This document shows, piece after piece, positions 18,001 to 28,332 of a DNA stretch of 64,000 nt. The notes under the pieces were generated by a model. That model searched no databases. It was not told the DNA's origin and was given only the letters and a program-made list of their open reading frames with translations. Origin of the DNA: Lentimicrobiaceae bacterium (lineage in GTDB: Bacteria > Bacteroidota > Bacteroidia > Bacteroidales > JAGNHN01). The translations under genes were made by a program, and so were the position numbers. Location of the stretch: contig JAGNHN010000010.1 of NCBI GenBank assembly GCA_018001695.1, positions 1-64,000 of the forward strand, read 5' to 3'. Each line of letters begins with the position of its first letter. Position 1 is the stretch's first letter.

Positions 18001-18242
18001 CCGGATTCGTCCGCCAGCCATGCCTTCATCTCCTGGGTTCCGCGATCGTCTTTGTCGATCGACAGCGCATGCAGGTAAGAAACAAGGCGCGTCTTCATCT
18101 CATTGGCGGCCTTGTTGGTAAACGTGATCGCAAGAATATGCCTGAACTCTCCGGGATTCTTCAGTATCAGTTTGATATACGCCCGGACAAGGGTATAGGT
18201 CTTGCCTGACCCTGCGGATGATCTGTAAACGCTAAGTCCCAT
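15090..18242 (-). CDS. AddA-like UvrD helicase with RecB-family nuclease domain
   Basis: 1050 residues. SF1A helicase motifs appear in order: Walker A SSAGSGKTYTL (8-18), AITFTNKAANEMKTRL, Walker B MIDEFQDTS near 385-395, GDGKQSIYRWR, NTNYRS, LTIHKAKGLQFP and YYVAFTRPEKELYIL. The C-terminus is a PD-(D/E)XK nuclease with ADILLPDG, RPDRILF and LDYKTG near 1005. This is the AddA/RecB layout of a double-strand-break resection enzyme. The AddB-like partner is encoded about 3.8 kb downstream on the same strand rather than adjacent. It starts 11 bases after the T9SS cargo gene at 18253-19338 and may be transcribed with it. Confidence 0.9.
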   Translation of the reverse strand: MGLSVYRSSAGSGKTYTLVRAYIKLILKNPGEFRHILAITFTNKAANEMKTRLVSYLHALSIDKDDRGTQEMKAWLADESGLNPQDVATRAKKTLQTILHQYGELAVGTIDSFMHRVVRTFAHDMAIPAGFEVELDAEELCRVVVDNLLERMGEDTQLTNAVLDYIEAQIEDSGNSRVEKLLQTFAQELLKEDARKHAALLSIIEPSQFRDIRTTIRQRRSVYEKRISELASGVIQMATSAGYNETHFYYGSSGVMGWLKKLATRKDFTASPGLNTQKTLDQDKWTSPKYARLASDPVFLDTVSRMKPLISDILEYQQSDGQLYADDILLEGYLLQMTLISHIYQEFRKILLDTGKMPISDFNALVHEKVAGESVPFIYERLGERYRHFMIDEFQDTSLYQWRNLLPLVENGLAQGAEAIILGDGKQSIYRWRNGIVEQFTELPSIYERGDDPVLKERENTLRQHFEELPLNTNYRSVKEIIAFNNALFDSIEKALPLPQQKIYLKHKQETQENTGKGKVEVITYAIEKNKTDKLEEEQKYVLDIVRQVQAATESYRGIAILCRTNDDASAFARFLIKNKIPVVSQEAIRLGNSPRVRAVVAAMKYLNDREQRYNRFALVEALVHAGVIPETLSGALISAGLQYKHQADRLEDFLREHHQELPATWLRLSLVDLVESIHRSFGLDHSADVHLQFLLDQIEKYNRENAEGLPGFLQWWDDKGWKQSAKIPALMDAVNILTIHKAKGLQFPVVICPMLKEKTFKAPAAWIRLDPARYMGLPAAYINMSDKMKNSSWKDAYEDEKKRQYLDHYNLYYVAFTRPEKELYILLPILEPPKDDKQPSIIHLLNTFIAETSLLHQEGMRYHMGDVAWRSQHSDDSPASSGHSFQLSSASWRDRMRIKRVDADNWQHEGEKRALKMGQRVHQVLANIHDAVDLQALEERLKTDGIEETWVTAILQMLAHPDIAPFFAPGQSVRTEADILLPDGHLLRPDRILFLKDSTQVLDYKTGSPHPGHHAQLRQYLDKLEEMGYPGPTGWLVYLKQPLQVVPVQ

Positions 18243-18252
18243 TCCTGCAGGG

Positions 18253-19338
18253 TTACGGCTTCATGAATATACCTGAGCCTGTGCTGCCTGCGGAATGTAG
18301 CCTGATGATATAGGAACCTTTGCTGAGTCCGTGAATTTCTTCACGCAGGGTAAGCAGATGTTCCCCGGGCTGCATTTTTCCCATATCTCGCCTAACGATC
18401 GATCGTCCGGCCAGATCGGTCAGCTCGATGGTCACTGCTGCGGGTTCCTTTAAAGCGAAAACAAGGTTGAGTTCATCATCCACAGGGTTTGGAAAGATCT
18501 GAAGATCAAGATTGTTGCGCTGCCATTCAGACACCCCTGTATTGATGACACGGGCACTGTCGATATAGGTGACCGTCTGTAGGGGGCCTTCCTGCACGAC
18601 CTGGAGCAAGGGGAGGTCAAATCCTTTGCCTATCCACTTGTACTCGGTGTAGATGCGGTTCAACGCGATACCCTGACCCAGAGTATCCAGGTAAACGCTG
18701 TCATATTCAGCTACTTCTGAACGGATTTTCAGAACCTGACTGGTCCCAAAAGGTGTGGTGAGGGTACCGTAGCCATCCACATAATTGCGGCGGTAACGAT
18801 TGATATAAACGGTACCTAGACCGGGTAAACTGAGGTTGAGGATGGACGTGGCTGAATCCCGCTGTCCGTATTGCATGGGGAAGACATACAGCACATCCGG
18901 GCTGGAGAATTTGGCAGGTATCGGAATACCGCTGACCTCTCCGGCATATCCGACGAAGCTGTAAAGGCTGGCTGTGGAGCGGTAGAAACTGTAGACGGAC
19001 TGCAGGCTGAGTCCGGGAACGAGGTCGAAGACCGGCATCAGTTGCGCAAGGGTAGCACGGTTTGGATCCGTGGGATTATTGAATACCAATTGAAAAATAA
19101 AAGGCGTGGCTGATACACTCATGAAGCTGTCCTTGGCTTGAGATACAGGACTAAGGTTGGCATAGTTCCAGGTGATGCCAGCCCCGGTGAGAGCCGGATC
19201 CTGTCCGTTCAGTCCCACGGCGGTGCTGACACGCACAGTATCGCCGGGTGATGGCAGATCAGATTGGTTTACCACAATCTGAGAATGCAGTAAGCCTACC
19301 AGGGCAAGGGCCATGAGAAATGAAAGTGATCTTTTCAT
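18253..19338 (-). CDS. Secreted T9SS type A cargo protein, unknown body
   Basis: 361 residues from MKRSLSFLMALALVGLLHSQ, a clear signal peptide. The body (about 20-285) is beta-rich with no recognised motif. The last 80 residues are a T9SS sorting domain (IFPNPVDDELNLVF, ...GSYIIRLHS, FMKP end). An ATG 66 bases upstream is open, but the -7 box at 19362-19369 lies in that extension, so the start at 19338 is preferred. The pairing with addA directly downstream looks incidental. Confidence 0.85.
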   Translation of the reverse strand: MKRSLSFLMALALVGLLHSQIVVNQSDLPSPGDTVRVSTAVGLNGQDPALTGAGITWNYANLSPVSQAKDSFMSVSATPFIFQLVFNNPTDPNRATLAQLMPVFDLVPGLSLQSVYSFYRSTASLYSFVGYAGEVSGIPIPAKFSSPDVLYVFPMQYGQRDSATSILNLSLPGLGTVYINRYRRNYVDGYGTLTTPFGTSQVLKIRSEVAEYDSVYLDTLGQGIALNRIYTEYKWIGKGFDLPLLQVVQEGPLQTVTYIDSARVINTGVSEWQRNNLDLQIFPNPVDDELNLVFALKEPAAVTIELTDLAGRSIVRRDMGKMQPGEHLLTLREEIHGLSKGSYIIRLHSAGSTGSGIFMKP

Positions 19339-19361
19339 AGGGCGACAGGGTTGTTGGTAAG

Positions 19362-19369
19362 CAAATATA
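19362..19369 (-). promoter_or_regulatory. -7 box for the T9SS cargo gene upstream of addA
   Basis: TATATTTG on the minus strand, about 24 bases before the ATG at 19338. It supports the short start and could also drive addA. Confidence 0.7.
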
Positions 19370-19548
19370 TAGGAAAGAATGGAAGGATGTTGCCCTCTCA
19401 TCATTGCTTATTCGAGATTCTTGTTGTTACGCCACGCAAGAACCCGCCAGAATGCCTAATCATGCGGTTGTCGAGGTTTGATTTATTATGTGGCTTCCAC
19501 CAGGTTAGGCCGGGACTTGTTTGCATAAAAACAGTTAGGAAAAATGGC

Positions 19549-19556
19549 TACCTTTG
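19549..19556 (+). promoter_or_regulatory. -7 box for ribBA
   Basis: TACCTTTG on the plus strand matches TAnnTTTG and leaves a leader of about 30 bases before the ribBA start. No room or conserved structure for an FMN riboswitch was seen between it and the gene. Confidence 0.7.
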
Positions 19557-19592
19557 CACATGTTTTTATAAAGTGCTACATACGATACAGCC

Positions 19593-20801
19593 ATGATGAG
19601 ACGGCTTGATACGATAGAAGAGGCGATACAGGATATCCGCGAAGGCAAGGTGATCATCGTTGTGGATGATGAAGACCGCGAAAACGAAGGCGATTTTATA
19701 ACAGCGGCCGAGACCATCACCCCGGAAATCGTCAATTTCATGGCACGTTACGGCCGGGGGCTGATTTGCTGTCCACTGGCTGAGTCGCGCTGCGAAGAAT
19801 TGCAGCTGGAGCTGATGGTATCCCGGAATACCTCCCTGCATGAGACACAGTTCACCATCTCTGTCGATTTATTGGGAAATGGAACCACAACGGGTATCTC
19901 GGCCGCGGACCGGGCCAAGACCATCGCTGCCCTTGCTGCTGATACCACGCGTGCAGAGGACCTCGGCCGCCCAGGCCATGTATTTCCATTGAAAGCCAAA
20001 GAGGGTGGCGTGCTGCGCCGTGCCGGCCATACCGAGGCTGCCGTTGACCTCGCCAGGCTCGCCGGCCTCAAGCCTGCAGCAGCCCTGGTCGAAATCATGA
20101 ATGAGGATGGCTCCATGTCCCGGCTGCCTGACCTCTTTGTATTGGCAGCGCAGTTTGGCCTGCGGATCATTTCTATCCGCGACCTGATTGCATACCGCAT
20201 GCGTACAGAGAGCCTGATCATTAAGGAAGAAATGGTCGATCTTCCAACGGAATGGGGGCAGTTTACCTTACATGCATTCAGGGATGTCAACTCAGGCACC
20301 ATGCACCTGGCACTGACCAAGGGAAGCTGGGATGAGGACGAAAACGTACTGGTGAGGGTTCACTCAAGCTGCCTGACAGGAGATGTCCTTGGTTCAAGCA
20401 AATGTGACTGCGGGGCCCAGCTTCACAAAGCCATGGAAATGGTCGAGGCGGCTGGCAAAGGCATCGTATTGTATATGAACCAGGAGGGTAGGGGAATCGG
20501 ACTTTTGAACAAACTCAAAGCCTATCACCTTCAGGAGCAAGGGATGGATACCATTGAAGCCAACCTTCACCTGGGTTTTAAAGCAGACGAGCGCGATTAT
20601 GGCATCGGAGCTCAGATGATACGCTCCCTTGGCGCCCGCAAAATCAGCCTGATTACCAACAATCCAACGAAAAAAGCAGGTCTGACTGGTTATGGTATAG
20701 AGATCGTCGGGAATATCCCCCTGATTATTCCCCCGAATCCACATAATTACGTCTATCTCAAGACCAAACAGGATAAGATGGGGCACCTCCTAAATCTCTG
20801 A
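19593..20801 (+). CDS. ribBA: Bifunctional DHBP synthase / GTP cyclohydrolase II
   Basis: 402 residues. Residues 1-205 are 3,4-dihydroxy-2-butanone-4-phosphate synthase ([37 protein letters not shown]), which acts on ribulose-5-phosphate. Residues 210-402 are GTP cyclohydrolase II with the zinc cysteines of [20 protein letters not shown] and the GTP-site [13 protein letters not shown] and [11 protein letters not shown]. Together they start both branches of riboflavin synthesis. Both active sites look intact. The second of two adjacent ATGs (19596) is equally possible. The 3' end overlaps the converging tamB gene by 12 bases. Confidence 0.97.
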   Translation: MMRRLDTIEEAIQDIREGKVIIVVDDEDRENEGDFITAAETITPEIVNFMARYGRGLICCPLAESRCEELQLELMVSRNTSLHETQFTISVDLLGNGTTTGISAADRAKTIAALAADTTRAEDLGRPGHVFPLKAKEGGVLRRAGHTEAAVDLARLAGLKPAAALVEIMNEDGSMSRLPDLFVLAAQFGLRIISIRDLIAYRMRTESLIIKEEMVDLPTEWGQFTLHAFRDVNSGTMHLALTKGSWDEDENVLVRVHSSCLTGDVLGSSKCDCGAQLHKAMEMVEAAGKGIVLYMNQEGRGIGLLNKLKAYHLQEQGMDTIEANLHLGFKADERDYGIGAQMIRSLGARKISLITNNPTKKAGLTGYGIEIVGNIPLIIPPNPHNYVYLKTKQDKMGHLLNL

Positions 20802-23800
20802 GGGATCCTTCCTTTTGTTGCGTTTGGGTAAGATCTCATCCCACCGGTCGAATTCCTTGCGGTAGAAGATGCCAACGCCTTGTGTATAAGGACCTTTGTT
20901 ATCCAGCATATTGATGTAATTGGAGCGGTTGAAGGCTTTCACCCGGAACCGCCCGTCTTCGGTTAATTTCACTTCGACCTGCACATCCCCCACCAGGTTG
21001 CTGGCTGCCTCCGCTTTGCGTTCTCCCGCAAGACCAAAATTTCCATCGATCAATACCCGGTCATTGAAAAGCTGGGTTGATAGCGCCAGTTCGAGTTCTT
21101 CATTGGTGATCTGGTCCCCGGGTCTGTAATTCACCCCAATGTCAAAATCCTTGCTGATTTGCGATAACCAGTTGCTTAGCTGCCTGGTCAGGAGCTCGAC
21201 TGAACCTGCACTGACACCGGAGGCCAGGTTCACATTGACTTCTTCGGAAATGAAGCTGTTCAAAACCAGCAAAGACAGGATCTGCCGGCTGAGCAATGCG
21301 GTGTTTGTGGTATCTATTCTATTGAAGACCAGTCTGTTTACTTCTTCGCGGCTGTCTGGAAGCTCGATGCCAAACGTAATCATGGGATTGATCAGCTTGT
21401 CAGAGAGGTTGATGATGCAGTTAACAGGAATACGTTCACGGTAGAGTGATGAGGAGTCTCCCACAGGTCTGAGTTCATTGAGGGAAGCACGTACCCTGTA
21501 GACGGCGGTAAGGGCGATCGAGGCATCGTAAGGGTCGCCTGACCATGAGATGCGACCACCTTTCCGGAGTTCAAAACGACGGTTGAGGAGGTTCTGCAAC
21601 GTCATCTGATAATATCCTGACTCCACGATGTAATCCCCGAAAATGCTGAATTCTCCACGCGTATCGATAAGGAAACGCAGGTCACCTGTACCATTGCCAC
21701 GTATATTTCCCATCCGGGCAGGTAAGGATATTTCTACCTCGGCATCCTGGGTTGCAGCTAGCTGAAAATCCAGTTTTACACCGGAAAGACGGTTGTGGCT
21801 CACTGCCTCAGGCTCCCTGGTGCCAGCAGGTTGATGAAAACGGATGAAACTGTTCTCAACCACGTCTGCATCATAGGAAATCGGAATATGCATGCTGGTT
21901 CCTTTTCCTGTCTCTCCTTTGATTTGGATATTGACATCATCAAATGGACCATTGATCTGTACATCACCTGTCAGGAATCCCCTGCCGTAAAAGAGCTCAT
22001 TCTGTGCATAAGTGGTATTGAGGCCGGAGAAATTGACCGGTTTGGCTTCGAAATCAATGCGCCAATCCTTGAAGCGTTTATGGCTGATGCTTCCGTTACA
22101 TATTGCACTGTTCCCCCTGGCATCGAAGAGTGTCAGATCCTTGAAACGGAAGGAATTTTCATCAATCAGAATCTCATGAGAAAATGAGTAGGCTTCGTTG
22201 AGATAATTGACGGTGAATCCTGTACGCCTTGATATAGCTTTGCCATTAAGTCTGATGTTGTTGAGAGGCCCCTGCAGTCTTACCTCTCCCGAGACATAGC
22301 CCCCCATATCTGAGAACAAACCCTGCATATAGCGTTCCACTGTGCTGATTTTGAAGTCCTTCACTTTGGCAGTAAGGTCTAGCGCGGCTTCTTCCTCGCC
22401 GGGGAGATAAAAGCCGGTGATCTCCAGCGGAACATGTGTATCAGCAGTGCCCCGGTAAGTGACCTTGCTGTCAATAAACAGGCGCTGGCTCATAGGGTCC
22501 CATGTTGTGCGCAGGTTGGCATCCCCCAGTTTATCACCATTGAAGATGAAGTCACGGATCGTCAGGGCTGCCCTGAAGTCGGGCTTGCTGAGGACGGAGG
22601 TGAAACTCACATCACCGTCAATTTTTCCGGCAAGATCCAGCATATACCTTTGCAGGAAAATGTTGATGAGATGGATGTCGAAATTGTTGAACTGGGCTTC
22701 CAGACTTTGGCCTGCCTCCTTCGAAGCCTTGCCGGTCAGCCTGACCAGTTGTTCCCTGTTCTGGAGTCTCACATCCTGAAATAAGATCCCTGTTGAGTCG
22801 ATGATCATGCTATGCTGTGGATTAAATGACCACAGGTTATTGTCCATCGGGATCCTGGATTCCAGCAGTCGAAGCCTGGCTCTTGCAAGGCCCTGGAAAT
22901 CAACGAGACCGGTAATTTGCCCATCCCGGTCCGTTACATCCTGAGCGCTCATCCATCCCATCGTGAAAGGGATGCTGTCTTGCTGTAATCCTGCCTGAAG
23001 GTTAAAACGGTAGATTTCAATGCTGTCTGTCATGCTCAGCGCCCGCGTGGAAAGTGATGTTGTACCTGAAGCACTATTCACTTTACCGGTCCACATAAGT
23101 GAATCAGCCTCAATTCCTTGATATTTAATGTTTGCACTTGTTGCTTCCCATTCCAGCAGTGCAGGCGTTGTACGTATGCTGGCAACCAGATGGGTGCCAG
23201 GAGGAATGGAGAGTTCGGGCAGGAAGAGCTGCAGCAAAGGATTCAGGTCTGTCACTTCCATACGAAGTGTCGCAAATTGATCTGAAGGAATGGTTTTGGC
23301 AGCAGGGCGAAGCCCGGAAGAAGGCATCAGGGAAGCCAGTTGGCTGATGAGGGAGTTGGCCAGGTCCTGAAATGTGAAGCTTCCTTTCATTTCCAGGTCG
23401 AGGGGATCGGCATGCAGCACCACTTCCTTATAGCGGTAGGCATCAGGAACAAACCCCAGTTCAAAGCTGTTGCAATGATAATGTCGCGTTCCCATGTCTA
23501 GGTCGAGGCCGGTCAGTTCCAGCCTTCCCCTGAGCCTGTCAAGATGATCGCCCTGGAACTGCATGGCGATGGCTGATTTCCCGGTAAGCGGTCCAGGCAG
23601 ACGCCCCCGGCTTAGTTTATCGAGCCTGGCGTGATATACATCAGCCAGGAAGTCAAAGGAGGGCATGTCGCCGGAAAGATCCACGATACCGTTGAAGTCC
23701 AGGGCCAGATCCGGGTCATCCACACTGAGGAAACCATTGAATCGCTTGCCTTTGAGGTGCCCGTCTATCTCAAACGCCTGGTAACCTTCACCCATAAAAA

Positions 23801-25217
23801 CGATGGAGTCGATGCGGCCGGTCACATTCGCATCCAGGGTTTCCCAGTCAAGTCCGCGCCCGTTGACACGCAGGTCGGCCGTGATGCTGCCAATGGTTTC
23901 TTCACTGGCCAGCAGCTGCCCCAATCTGAAAGAGGTAGCCCGAATCTGACCCTGATATGCGTAAGCGATGTCACCGGTTGTCTGGTCACGAAGCACCAGA
24001 TCAGCCAGCATGGTACCGAAGGGCGTTCGTGCTTCTGCCTTGAAGATAAAATCGTTGTAAAAACCGGTGAAGTTTCCGGCTATGACAGAACCATTCAGCC
24101 TGTTCACCATGTCTGGCAACTTCAGAGCCAGTTCCGGCCTTGGCATCTTGAAGTTCTGGACATCAGATGCGGTGAATGTGAGCCTGTTGATACGTGCATC
24201 TACAAAGGTCTCGTAGATGTCGGGGATGCCATTCATGCTCACATCGCCAGCGAGATAAGTACCCTGACCATAAATGACCTGCATCTTTTTAACTGAGAAA
24301 TTGCGGACGGTTCCACGTGCGAGACCGCTGATTTCAAAGAGGTTGTTCATGGGATAAACAACGGCTGCAAATGGACCGATATCGCTCAGATTAAGTCTTG
24401 ATTTCCTGATATTTGCATGGATCTGCACTTCATCCAGGAAGTTGCGGAAATCTTTCCAGATATTAAAATGGAAGGCCAGATCGAGATCGAGCCTGGATTC
24501 TCCTGATGTCATGATCAAATGGCGTGCTTCAATCCCCTGGTCCCAGAGCCGGAAGCGCGTCTGAAGCGAATCAAGCGCAAAACCTGGCTCAGCGCGCATG
24601 GCAGCGTGGTAGATCATGACATCGATCGTATCATTCTGCATATTAAGCAGGGCGGCTTCCAGAAAGACAGAATCGATGCGGACATGGTCATAATCCATAC
24701 CTGATGGTTTCGGTACTTCGTGTTCGTTGCGGTAAACAAAAGCCCCATCGACGATGCCGACCGAGAGGGTTGTCACCGACCATGACCCGCTGGTATCCGG
24801 TTCCGTGGGTTTAAGGCGCTTCAGGATCTGGCTGATATTGGTCAGGCTGTCGATTTCATAACGGACAAGATTTACCCTGGGTTGCCGGAGTGTCACCTTG
24901 TCAATGGTGAGGTGCCTGCGCTTGAGGTGAACACCGCCCAGGTCCATCCTGATCCGGGGTGCATACATCGCAGTGTCATCGCGGTGGTCATAGATGACCA
25001 GATCTTTGCAGACCACATCAAATAAGGATGAAATATGAAAACTCCCGATTTCGACCCTCGTCCCCAGTTGCTGTGACGCCATAGAGGTGAGCCGCAGGAG
25101 GAGGTACTGCTGAATGGCCGGTAAGCGAACCAAAGCTGCGGGCGTCAGAACAATCACCAGCAATATGCCAGCTGTCCAAAGCCAGGGATTACGCCAGAAT
25201 TTGGTACCTTTGTCCAT
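20790..25217 (-). CDS. tamB: TamB-family (DUF490) envelope translocation protein
   Basis: 1475 residues. A single N-terminal membrane anchor (about 12-30, [19 protein letters not shown]) precedes a long beta-strand repeat region typical of AsmA/TamB lipid-groove proteins, with AsmA-like strands near 45-120. The C-terminal DUF490 domain (about 1080-1460) includes [23 protein letters not shown] and ends with an outer-membrane facing segment. In proteobacteria TamB works with the barrel TamA in outer-membrane assembly and phospholipid transport. No TamA/BamA gene is in this window. The gene diverges from tsaD with only 14 bases between starts. Confidence 0.92.
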   Translation of the reverse strand: MDKGTKFWRNPWLWTAGILLVIVLTPAALVRLPAIQQYLLLRLTSMASQQLGTRVEIGSFHISSLFDVVCKDLVIYDHRDDTAMYAPRIRMDLGGVHLKRRHLTIDKVTLRQPRVNLVRYEIDSLTNISQILKRLKPTEPDTSGSWSVTTLSVGIVDGAFVYRNEHEVPKPSGMDYDHVRIDSVFLEAALLNMQNDTIDVMIYHAAMRAEPGFALDSLQTRFRLWDQGIEARHLIMTSGESRLDLDLAFHFNIWKDFRNFLDEVQIHANIRKSRLNLSDIGPFAAVVYPMNNLFEISGLARGTVRNFSVKKMQVIYGQGTYLAGDVSMNGIPDIYETFVDARINRLTFTASDVQNFKMPRPELALKLPDMVNRLNGSVIAGNFTGFYNDFIFKAEARTPFGTMLADLVLRDQTTGDIAYAYQGQIRATSFRLGQLLASEETIGSITADLRVNGRGLDWETLDANVTGRIDSIVFMGEGYQAFEIDGHLKGKRFNGFLSVDDPDLALDFNGIVDLSGDMPSFDFLADVYHARLDKLSRGRLPGPLTGKSAIAMQFQGDHLDRLRGRLELTGLDLDMGTRHYHCNSFELGFVPDAYRYKEVVLHADPLDLEMKGSFTFQDLANSLISQLASLMPSSGLRPAAKTIPSDQFATLRMEVTDLNPLLQLFLPELSIPPGTHLVASIRTTPALLEWEATSANIKYQGIEADSLMWTGKVNSASGTTSLSTRALSMTDSIEIYRFNLQAGLQQDSIPFTMGWMSAQDVTDRDGQITGLVDFQGLARARLRLLESRIPMDNNLWSFNPQHSMIIDSTGILFQDVRLQNREQLVRLTGKASKEAGQSLEAQFNNFDIHLINIFLQRYMLDLAGKIDGDVSFTSVLSKPDFRAALTIRDFIFNGDKLGDANLRTTWDPMSQRLFIDSKVTYRGTADTHVPLEITGFYLPGEEEAALDLTAKVKDFKISTVERYMQGLFSDMGGYVSGEVRLQGPLNNIRLNGKAISRRTGFTVNYLNEAYSFSHEILIDENSFRFKDLTLFDARGNSAICNGSISHKRFKDWRIDFEAKPVNFSGLNTTYAQNELFYGRGFLTGDVQINGPFDDVNIQIKGETGKGTSMHIPISYDADVVENSFIRFHQPAGTREPEAVSHNRLSGVKLDFQLAATQDAEVEISLPARMGNIRGNGTGDLRFLIDTRGEFSIFGDYIVESGYYQMTLQNLLNRRFELRKGGRISWSGDPYDASIALTAVYRVRASLNELRPVGDSSSLYRERIPVNCIINLSDKLINPMITFGIELPDSREEVNRLVFNRIDTTNTALLSRQILSLLVLNSFISEEVNVNLASGVSAGSVELLTRQLSNWLSQISKDFDIGVNYRPGDQITNEELELALSTQLFNDRVLIDGNFGLAGERKAEAASNLVGDVQVEVKLTEDGRFRVKAFNRSNYINMLDNKGPYTQGVGIFYRKEFDRWDEILPKRNKRKDPSEI
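25205..25212 (+). promoter_or_regulatory. tsaD -7 box inside the tamB start region
   Basis: TACCTTTG on the plus strand lies within codons 2-5 of tamB, which is read in the opposite direction. The predicted tsaD leader is about 13 bases. Coding and promoter functions overlap here. Confidence 0.7.
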
Positions 25218-25231
25218 TCCTTAACTTACCT

Positions 25232-26245
25232 ATGCAAACAATTATCTTAGGTATCGAATCCTCCTGCGACGACACTTCCGCCGCAGTCATAAAAGATAAC
25301 AATATTCTTGCCAACGTTGTTGCCAATCAGGAAGTGCACAGGGATTTTGGCGGAGTGGTCCCGGAGCTAGCCTCCAGGGCGCACCAGCAGCATATCATCC
25401 CGGTCATCGATATCGCCCTGAAAAGAGCAAATGTAAATAAAAAAGAGCTGAATGCAGTGGCTTTTACAAGGGGGCCCGGACTGCTCGGATCTTTGCTGGT
25501 GGGAACCTCCTTTGCCAAGTCTTTCGCGCTTTCACTGGGGATACCCCTCATCGAGGTCGATCATATGCGTGCGCATATTCTGGCGCATTTTATTCAGGAT
25601 GAAGAGAAAAGACCCATACCGTCCTTCCCGTTTCTATGCCTGACGGTTTCAGGAGGTCATACACAGCTTGTGATCATCCGCAGCCCATATGATATGGAGG
25701 AGATTGGCCGGACCATCGATGATGCAGCAGGGGAGGCATTTGATAAAGCCGCCAAAATCATGGGATTACCCTATCCGGGAGGGCCAATGATTGATAAACT
25801 GGCCAGAGAGGGAAATCCGGAAGCCTTCGCATTCGGCTTACCCAGGATACCCGGTCTGGACTTTAGTTTCAGTGGCTTAAAAACATCTTTTCTGTATTTC
25901 CTGCGCGACCGGCTGAAGGAAAATCCTTTCTTCATCGAAGAAAATAAAGCTGACCTGGCTGCATCGATCCAATCAGCCATCATCCTGATGCTCAGTCGGA
26001 AACTACAACAGGCTGTGGAAGAAACCGGGATACAGGAAGTGGCTATCGCTGGGGGCGTGTCTGCCAATTCAGGTTTAAGAAATCATCTCACAGAAAAGGC
26101 TGCAGAAAAGGGATGGAATTTGTATCTTCCTAAATTTCAATATAGTACTGATAATGCTGCCATGATTGCCATGGCCGGATATTTCAAGTACTTACGCGGA
26201 GAATTCGCAGGATTGGATATTATCCCTTACACACGTGCCATCTAA
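25232..26245 (+). CDS. tsaD: tRNA N6-adenosine threonylcarbamoyltransferase
   Basis: 337 residues, the usual length of TsaD (Kae1/YgjD, ASKHA fold). Visible hallmarks are GIESSCDDTS at the N-terminus, FTRGPGLLGSLLVG, the metal-binding HILAH, LTVSGGHTQL, DDAAGEAFDKAAK and the late GGVSANSGLR. It transfers threonylcarbamoyl to A37 of ANN-decoding tRNAs together with TsaB and TsaE, which are not in the window. The stop overlaps the stop of the converging lipoprotein gene by 4 bases. Confidence 0.98.
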   Translation: MQTIILGIESSCDDTSAAVIKDNNILANVVANQEVHRDFGGVVPELASRAHQQHIIPVIDIALKRANVNKKELNAVAFTRGPGLLGSLLVGTSFAKSFALSLGIPLIEVDHMRAHILAHFIQDEEKRPIPSFPFLCLTVSGGHTQLVIIRSPYDMEEIGRTIDDAAGEAFDKAAKIMGLPYPGGPMIDKLAREGNPEAFAFGLPRIPGLDFSFSGLKTSFLYFLRDRLKENPFFIEENKADLAASIQSAIILMLSRKLQQAVEETGIQEVAIAGGVSANSGLRNHLTEKAAEKGWNLYLPKFQYSTDNAAMIAMAGYFKYLRGEFAGLDIIPYTRAI

Positions 26246-27111
26246 TCCTGCGCAAAAGGATCAACCTCCACGAGCCGGTCAGTCCAGTCACGCACGATTC
26301 TGGCCGAGCGGGGGTCCCAGTGATACCAGGTGTCCGGACTAAAACCAGCAGGCAGTTTCTCCGTAATGGCTTGATTCATAAAGATATCTGTCAGGTATGA
26401 AGCATATTTCCTGCCCAGCGACTTGCCCATACCATATACATCTTCCGGCAGAATCGGATAATGCGTATACCTGTACATCACTTCCCCATTCAGGATATTT
26501 TGCGTGAACCTTCCCTGCATCTGTTCTGTGATCTTATGACTGGCAAACAACAGCCTGAATTCATCCTCCTCAACATTGGTTTTTCGCATCTCGAACCAGG
26601 TGCTGAGCGTAATGGCATTCAGGAGGAATTTTTTATGATAAACAGTGTCTTCATAAGTAGCCTGATCTGTGAAAGGCAGGCCACTTTCCTCCAGCAAAAC
26701 CTGCGCGAAGTCAAACACATAGGCTTCCTCTTTCACGGTGAGAAAAGTGTCAAGAGCTGATGGGGTATAAACCGTATAACCCTGATTGCGCAAGGCATCG
26801 ATGAAGGCATTGATGTAGGCTTCCAGAAAAACAGCATCGTCAATTTCACGGATGATATCGCTTTGTGCAAAGCCCAGCGAATCCATGTTTACATTTTTAC
26901 CTTTGAGAGAATCCGGAATAGCAGCCGGTTTCAGGTTAGCCTTCAGGATGATGGGTGGGGGTATGACCATGATATGCGGCGGCTTCCACGACTGCAGGAA
27001 TTGCTGCGCATATTGGTGTTCCACCGTACAGGACGAGAGAAAAACAGCGATCACTGACATCAGTGCCAGCCATTGAAGAGGCCGTTGCAAATGCCGGTCA
27101 CGGGGTTTCAT
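26242..27111 (-). CDS. Predicted outer-membrane lipoprotein, unknown
   Basis: 289 residues. The signal ends at the lipobox LSSC (near residue 28). The body has a motif-free mixed alpha/beta look with PPHIMVIPPPIILKANLK near the start. No family was recognised. Its ATG overlaps the stop of the flavodiiron gene by 4 bases (ATGA), so translation is probably coupled. It is the last gene of the BatA-ParC-FprA operon. Confidence 0.8.
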   Translation of the reverse strand: MKPRDRHLQRPLQWLALMSVIAVFLSSCTVEHQYAQQFLQSWKPPHIMVIPPPIILKANLKPAAIPDSLKGKNVNMDSLGFAQSDIIREIDDAVFLEAYINAFIDALRNQGYTVYTPSALDTFLTVKEEAYVFDFAQVLLEESGLPFTDQATYEDTVYHKKFLLNAITLSTWFEMRKTNVEEDEFRLLFASHKITEQMQGRFTQNILNGEVMYRYTHYPILPEDVYGMGKSLGRKYASYLTDIFMNQAITEKLPAGFSPDTWYHWDPRSARIVRDWTDRLVEVDPFAQD

Positions 27112-28325
27112 GATTCCTGGCTGAGAAGTTTTGTGGCAAACTGTCTGCCATATTCTTCCGCTTCCGATAACGCGTTTTCTGTTGGGGTGAACTTCACGAA
27201 GATCCCTTCTCCAACATATTCTGTTTTGAGGTTTTCAAGGGCAGAACGGATGAGTTTCTGACTTTCACCACTCCAACCATAGGAGCCGAATCCACCACTG
27301 AGTTTGCCTCTGTCGCGCAAAGGCGTCATGATGGCGAAAAGCTTGTAAACAGGTAGGAGAATATTCTGATTGATGGTAGGGCTCCCGACAATGATGCCGG
27401 CGGCCCGTGTCACCTGCTCCTCCAGCTCACCCAACGAAGCATGCTCAATATCCATGGGCACGGCCTCCACACCAGCCACACTGCGAACGCCGCTGGCGAT
27501 GCTTTCTGCGATCTGTGTTGTCTTCTGGTAAGCGGAAACATAGGGAATGAAGACACGCTTTAGCTCCGGATAACGCACAAATTCCCTTGCCCAGGCCTCC
27601 GACTGGTCAACATACCTGCGCCAGTCGCTTCTGAGGATGGGACCATGACCCGTGCAGATGACTTCGATGGGCAAATCCCTGATCTTCTCAATGGCTTTCA
27701 GCATGAATTTGCTGAATGGTTTGAGAATGACATCAAAATAATATTTGAAGGCTTCGTCATAGTTGCCGACTTCATCGTCATACATGGCATCATGACAAAA
27801 ATGCGCACCGAAGGAGTCGCAGGTGAACAGCACCTTGTCTTCCACCAGCCAGGTATACATTGAATCCGGCCAATGCAGGTTCGGAGCTCCGATAAATTGT
27901 AGCGTTTTGTTCCCAAGATCAAGACGGTCGCCATCCTTGACGATGCGGTTTGGAAACTCCCTGCCCAGCAGGTCCTTGAGGTAACGGATCGCCACCCCGC
28001 TACCAACCACCTCTGCATGAGGTGCCAGTTCCAGCAAATGAGCAAGGTTGCCGGAATGATCCGGCTCTGTATGGTTTAATACGATATAGCGGATCTCCTC
28101 AGGTTTGGTCACCTTCAGGATCTTTTCCTTCCATACAGGCCAGAACTTTTCCTTGCTTGTCTCGATGATGGTCTTGTTCTCAGCATCGATGAAATAGGAA
28201 TTATACGTTGTTCCGAATTTGGTTTCCATGACCACATCAAAGGTCACAATGTCATAATCCAGTACACCAATCCATTGTACATCCCTGGTTACCGGCAGGA
28301 TCTTCTCGTCGCTCTTTCTTTCCAT
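27108..28325 (-). CDS. FprA-family A-type flavoprotein (flavodiiron protein)
   Basis: 405 residues. The N-terminal metallo-beta-lactamase-like domain (1-250) carries the diiron ligands, HTEPDHSGNL near 84-93, DSFGAHF and a CTGHGP motif near 230. The C-terminal flavodoxin domain (about 260-400) has PYVSAYQKTTQIAE, GSPTINQNILLP and FGSYGWSGES as FMN-binding loops. Family members reduce O2 to water or NO to N2O with electrons from rubredoxin or NADH systems. The gene follows the topoisomerase subunit by 7 bases and overlaps the lipoprotein gene. Confidence 0.93.
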   Translation of the reverse strand: MERKSDEKILPVTRDVQWIGVLDYDIVTFDVVMETKFGTTYNSYFIDAENKTIIETSKEKFWPVWKEKILKVTKPEEIRYIVLNHTEPDHSGNLAHLLELAPHAEVVGSGVAIRYLKDLLGREFPNRIVKDGDRLDLGNKTLQFIGAPNLHWPDSMYTWLVEDKVLFTCDSFGAHFCHDAMYDDEVGNYDEAFKYYFDVILKPFSKFMLKAIEKIRDLPIEVICTGHGPILRSDWRRYVDQSEAWAREFVRYPELKRVFIPYVSAYQKTTQIAESIASGVRSVAGVEAVPMDIEHASLGELEEQVTRAAGIIVGSPTINQNILLPVYKLFAIMTPLRDRGKLSGGFGSYGWSGESQKLIRSALENLKTEYVGEGIFVKFTPTENALSEAEEYGRQFATKLLSQES

Positions 28326-28332
28326 AGTATTT

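Noticed and set aside
19404-19593. FMN riboswitch ahead of ribBA
   Set aside because: The leader after the -7 box is about 30 bases, too short, and no conserved aptamer segments were seen.
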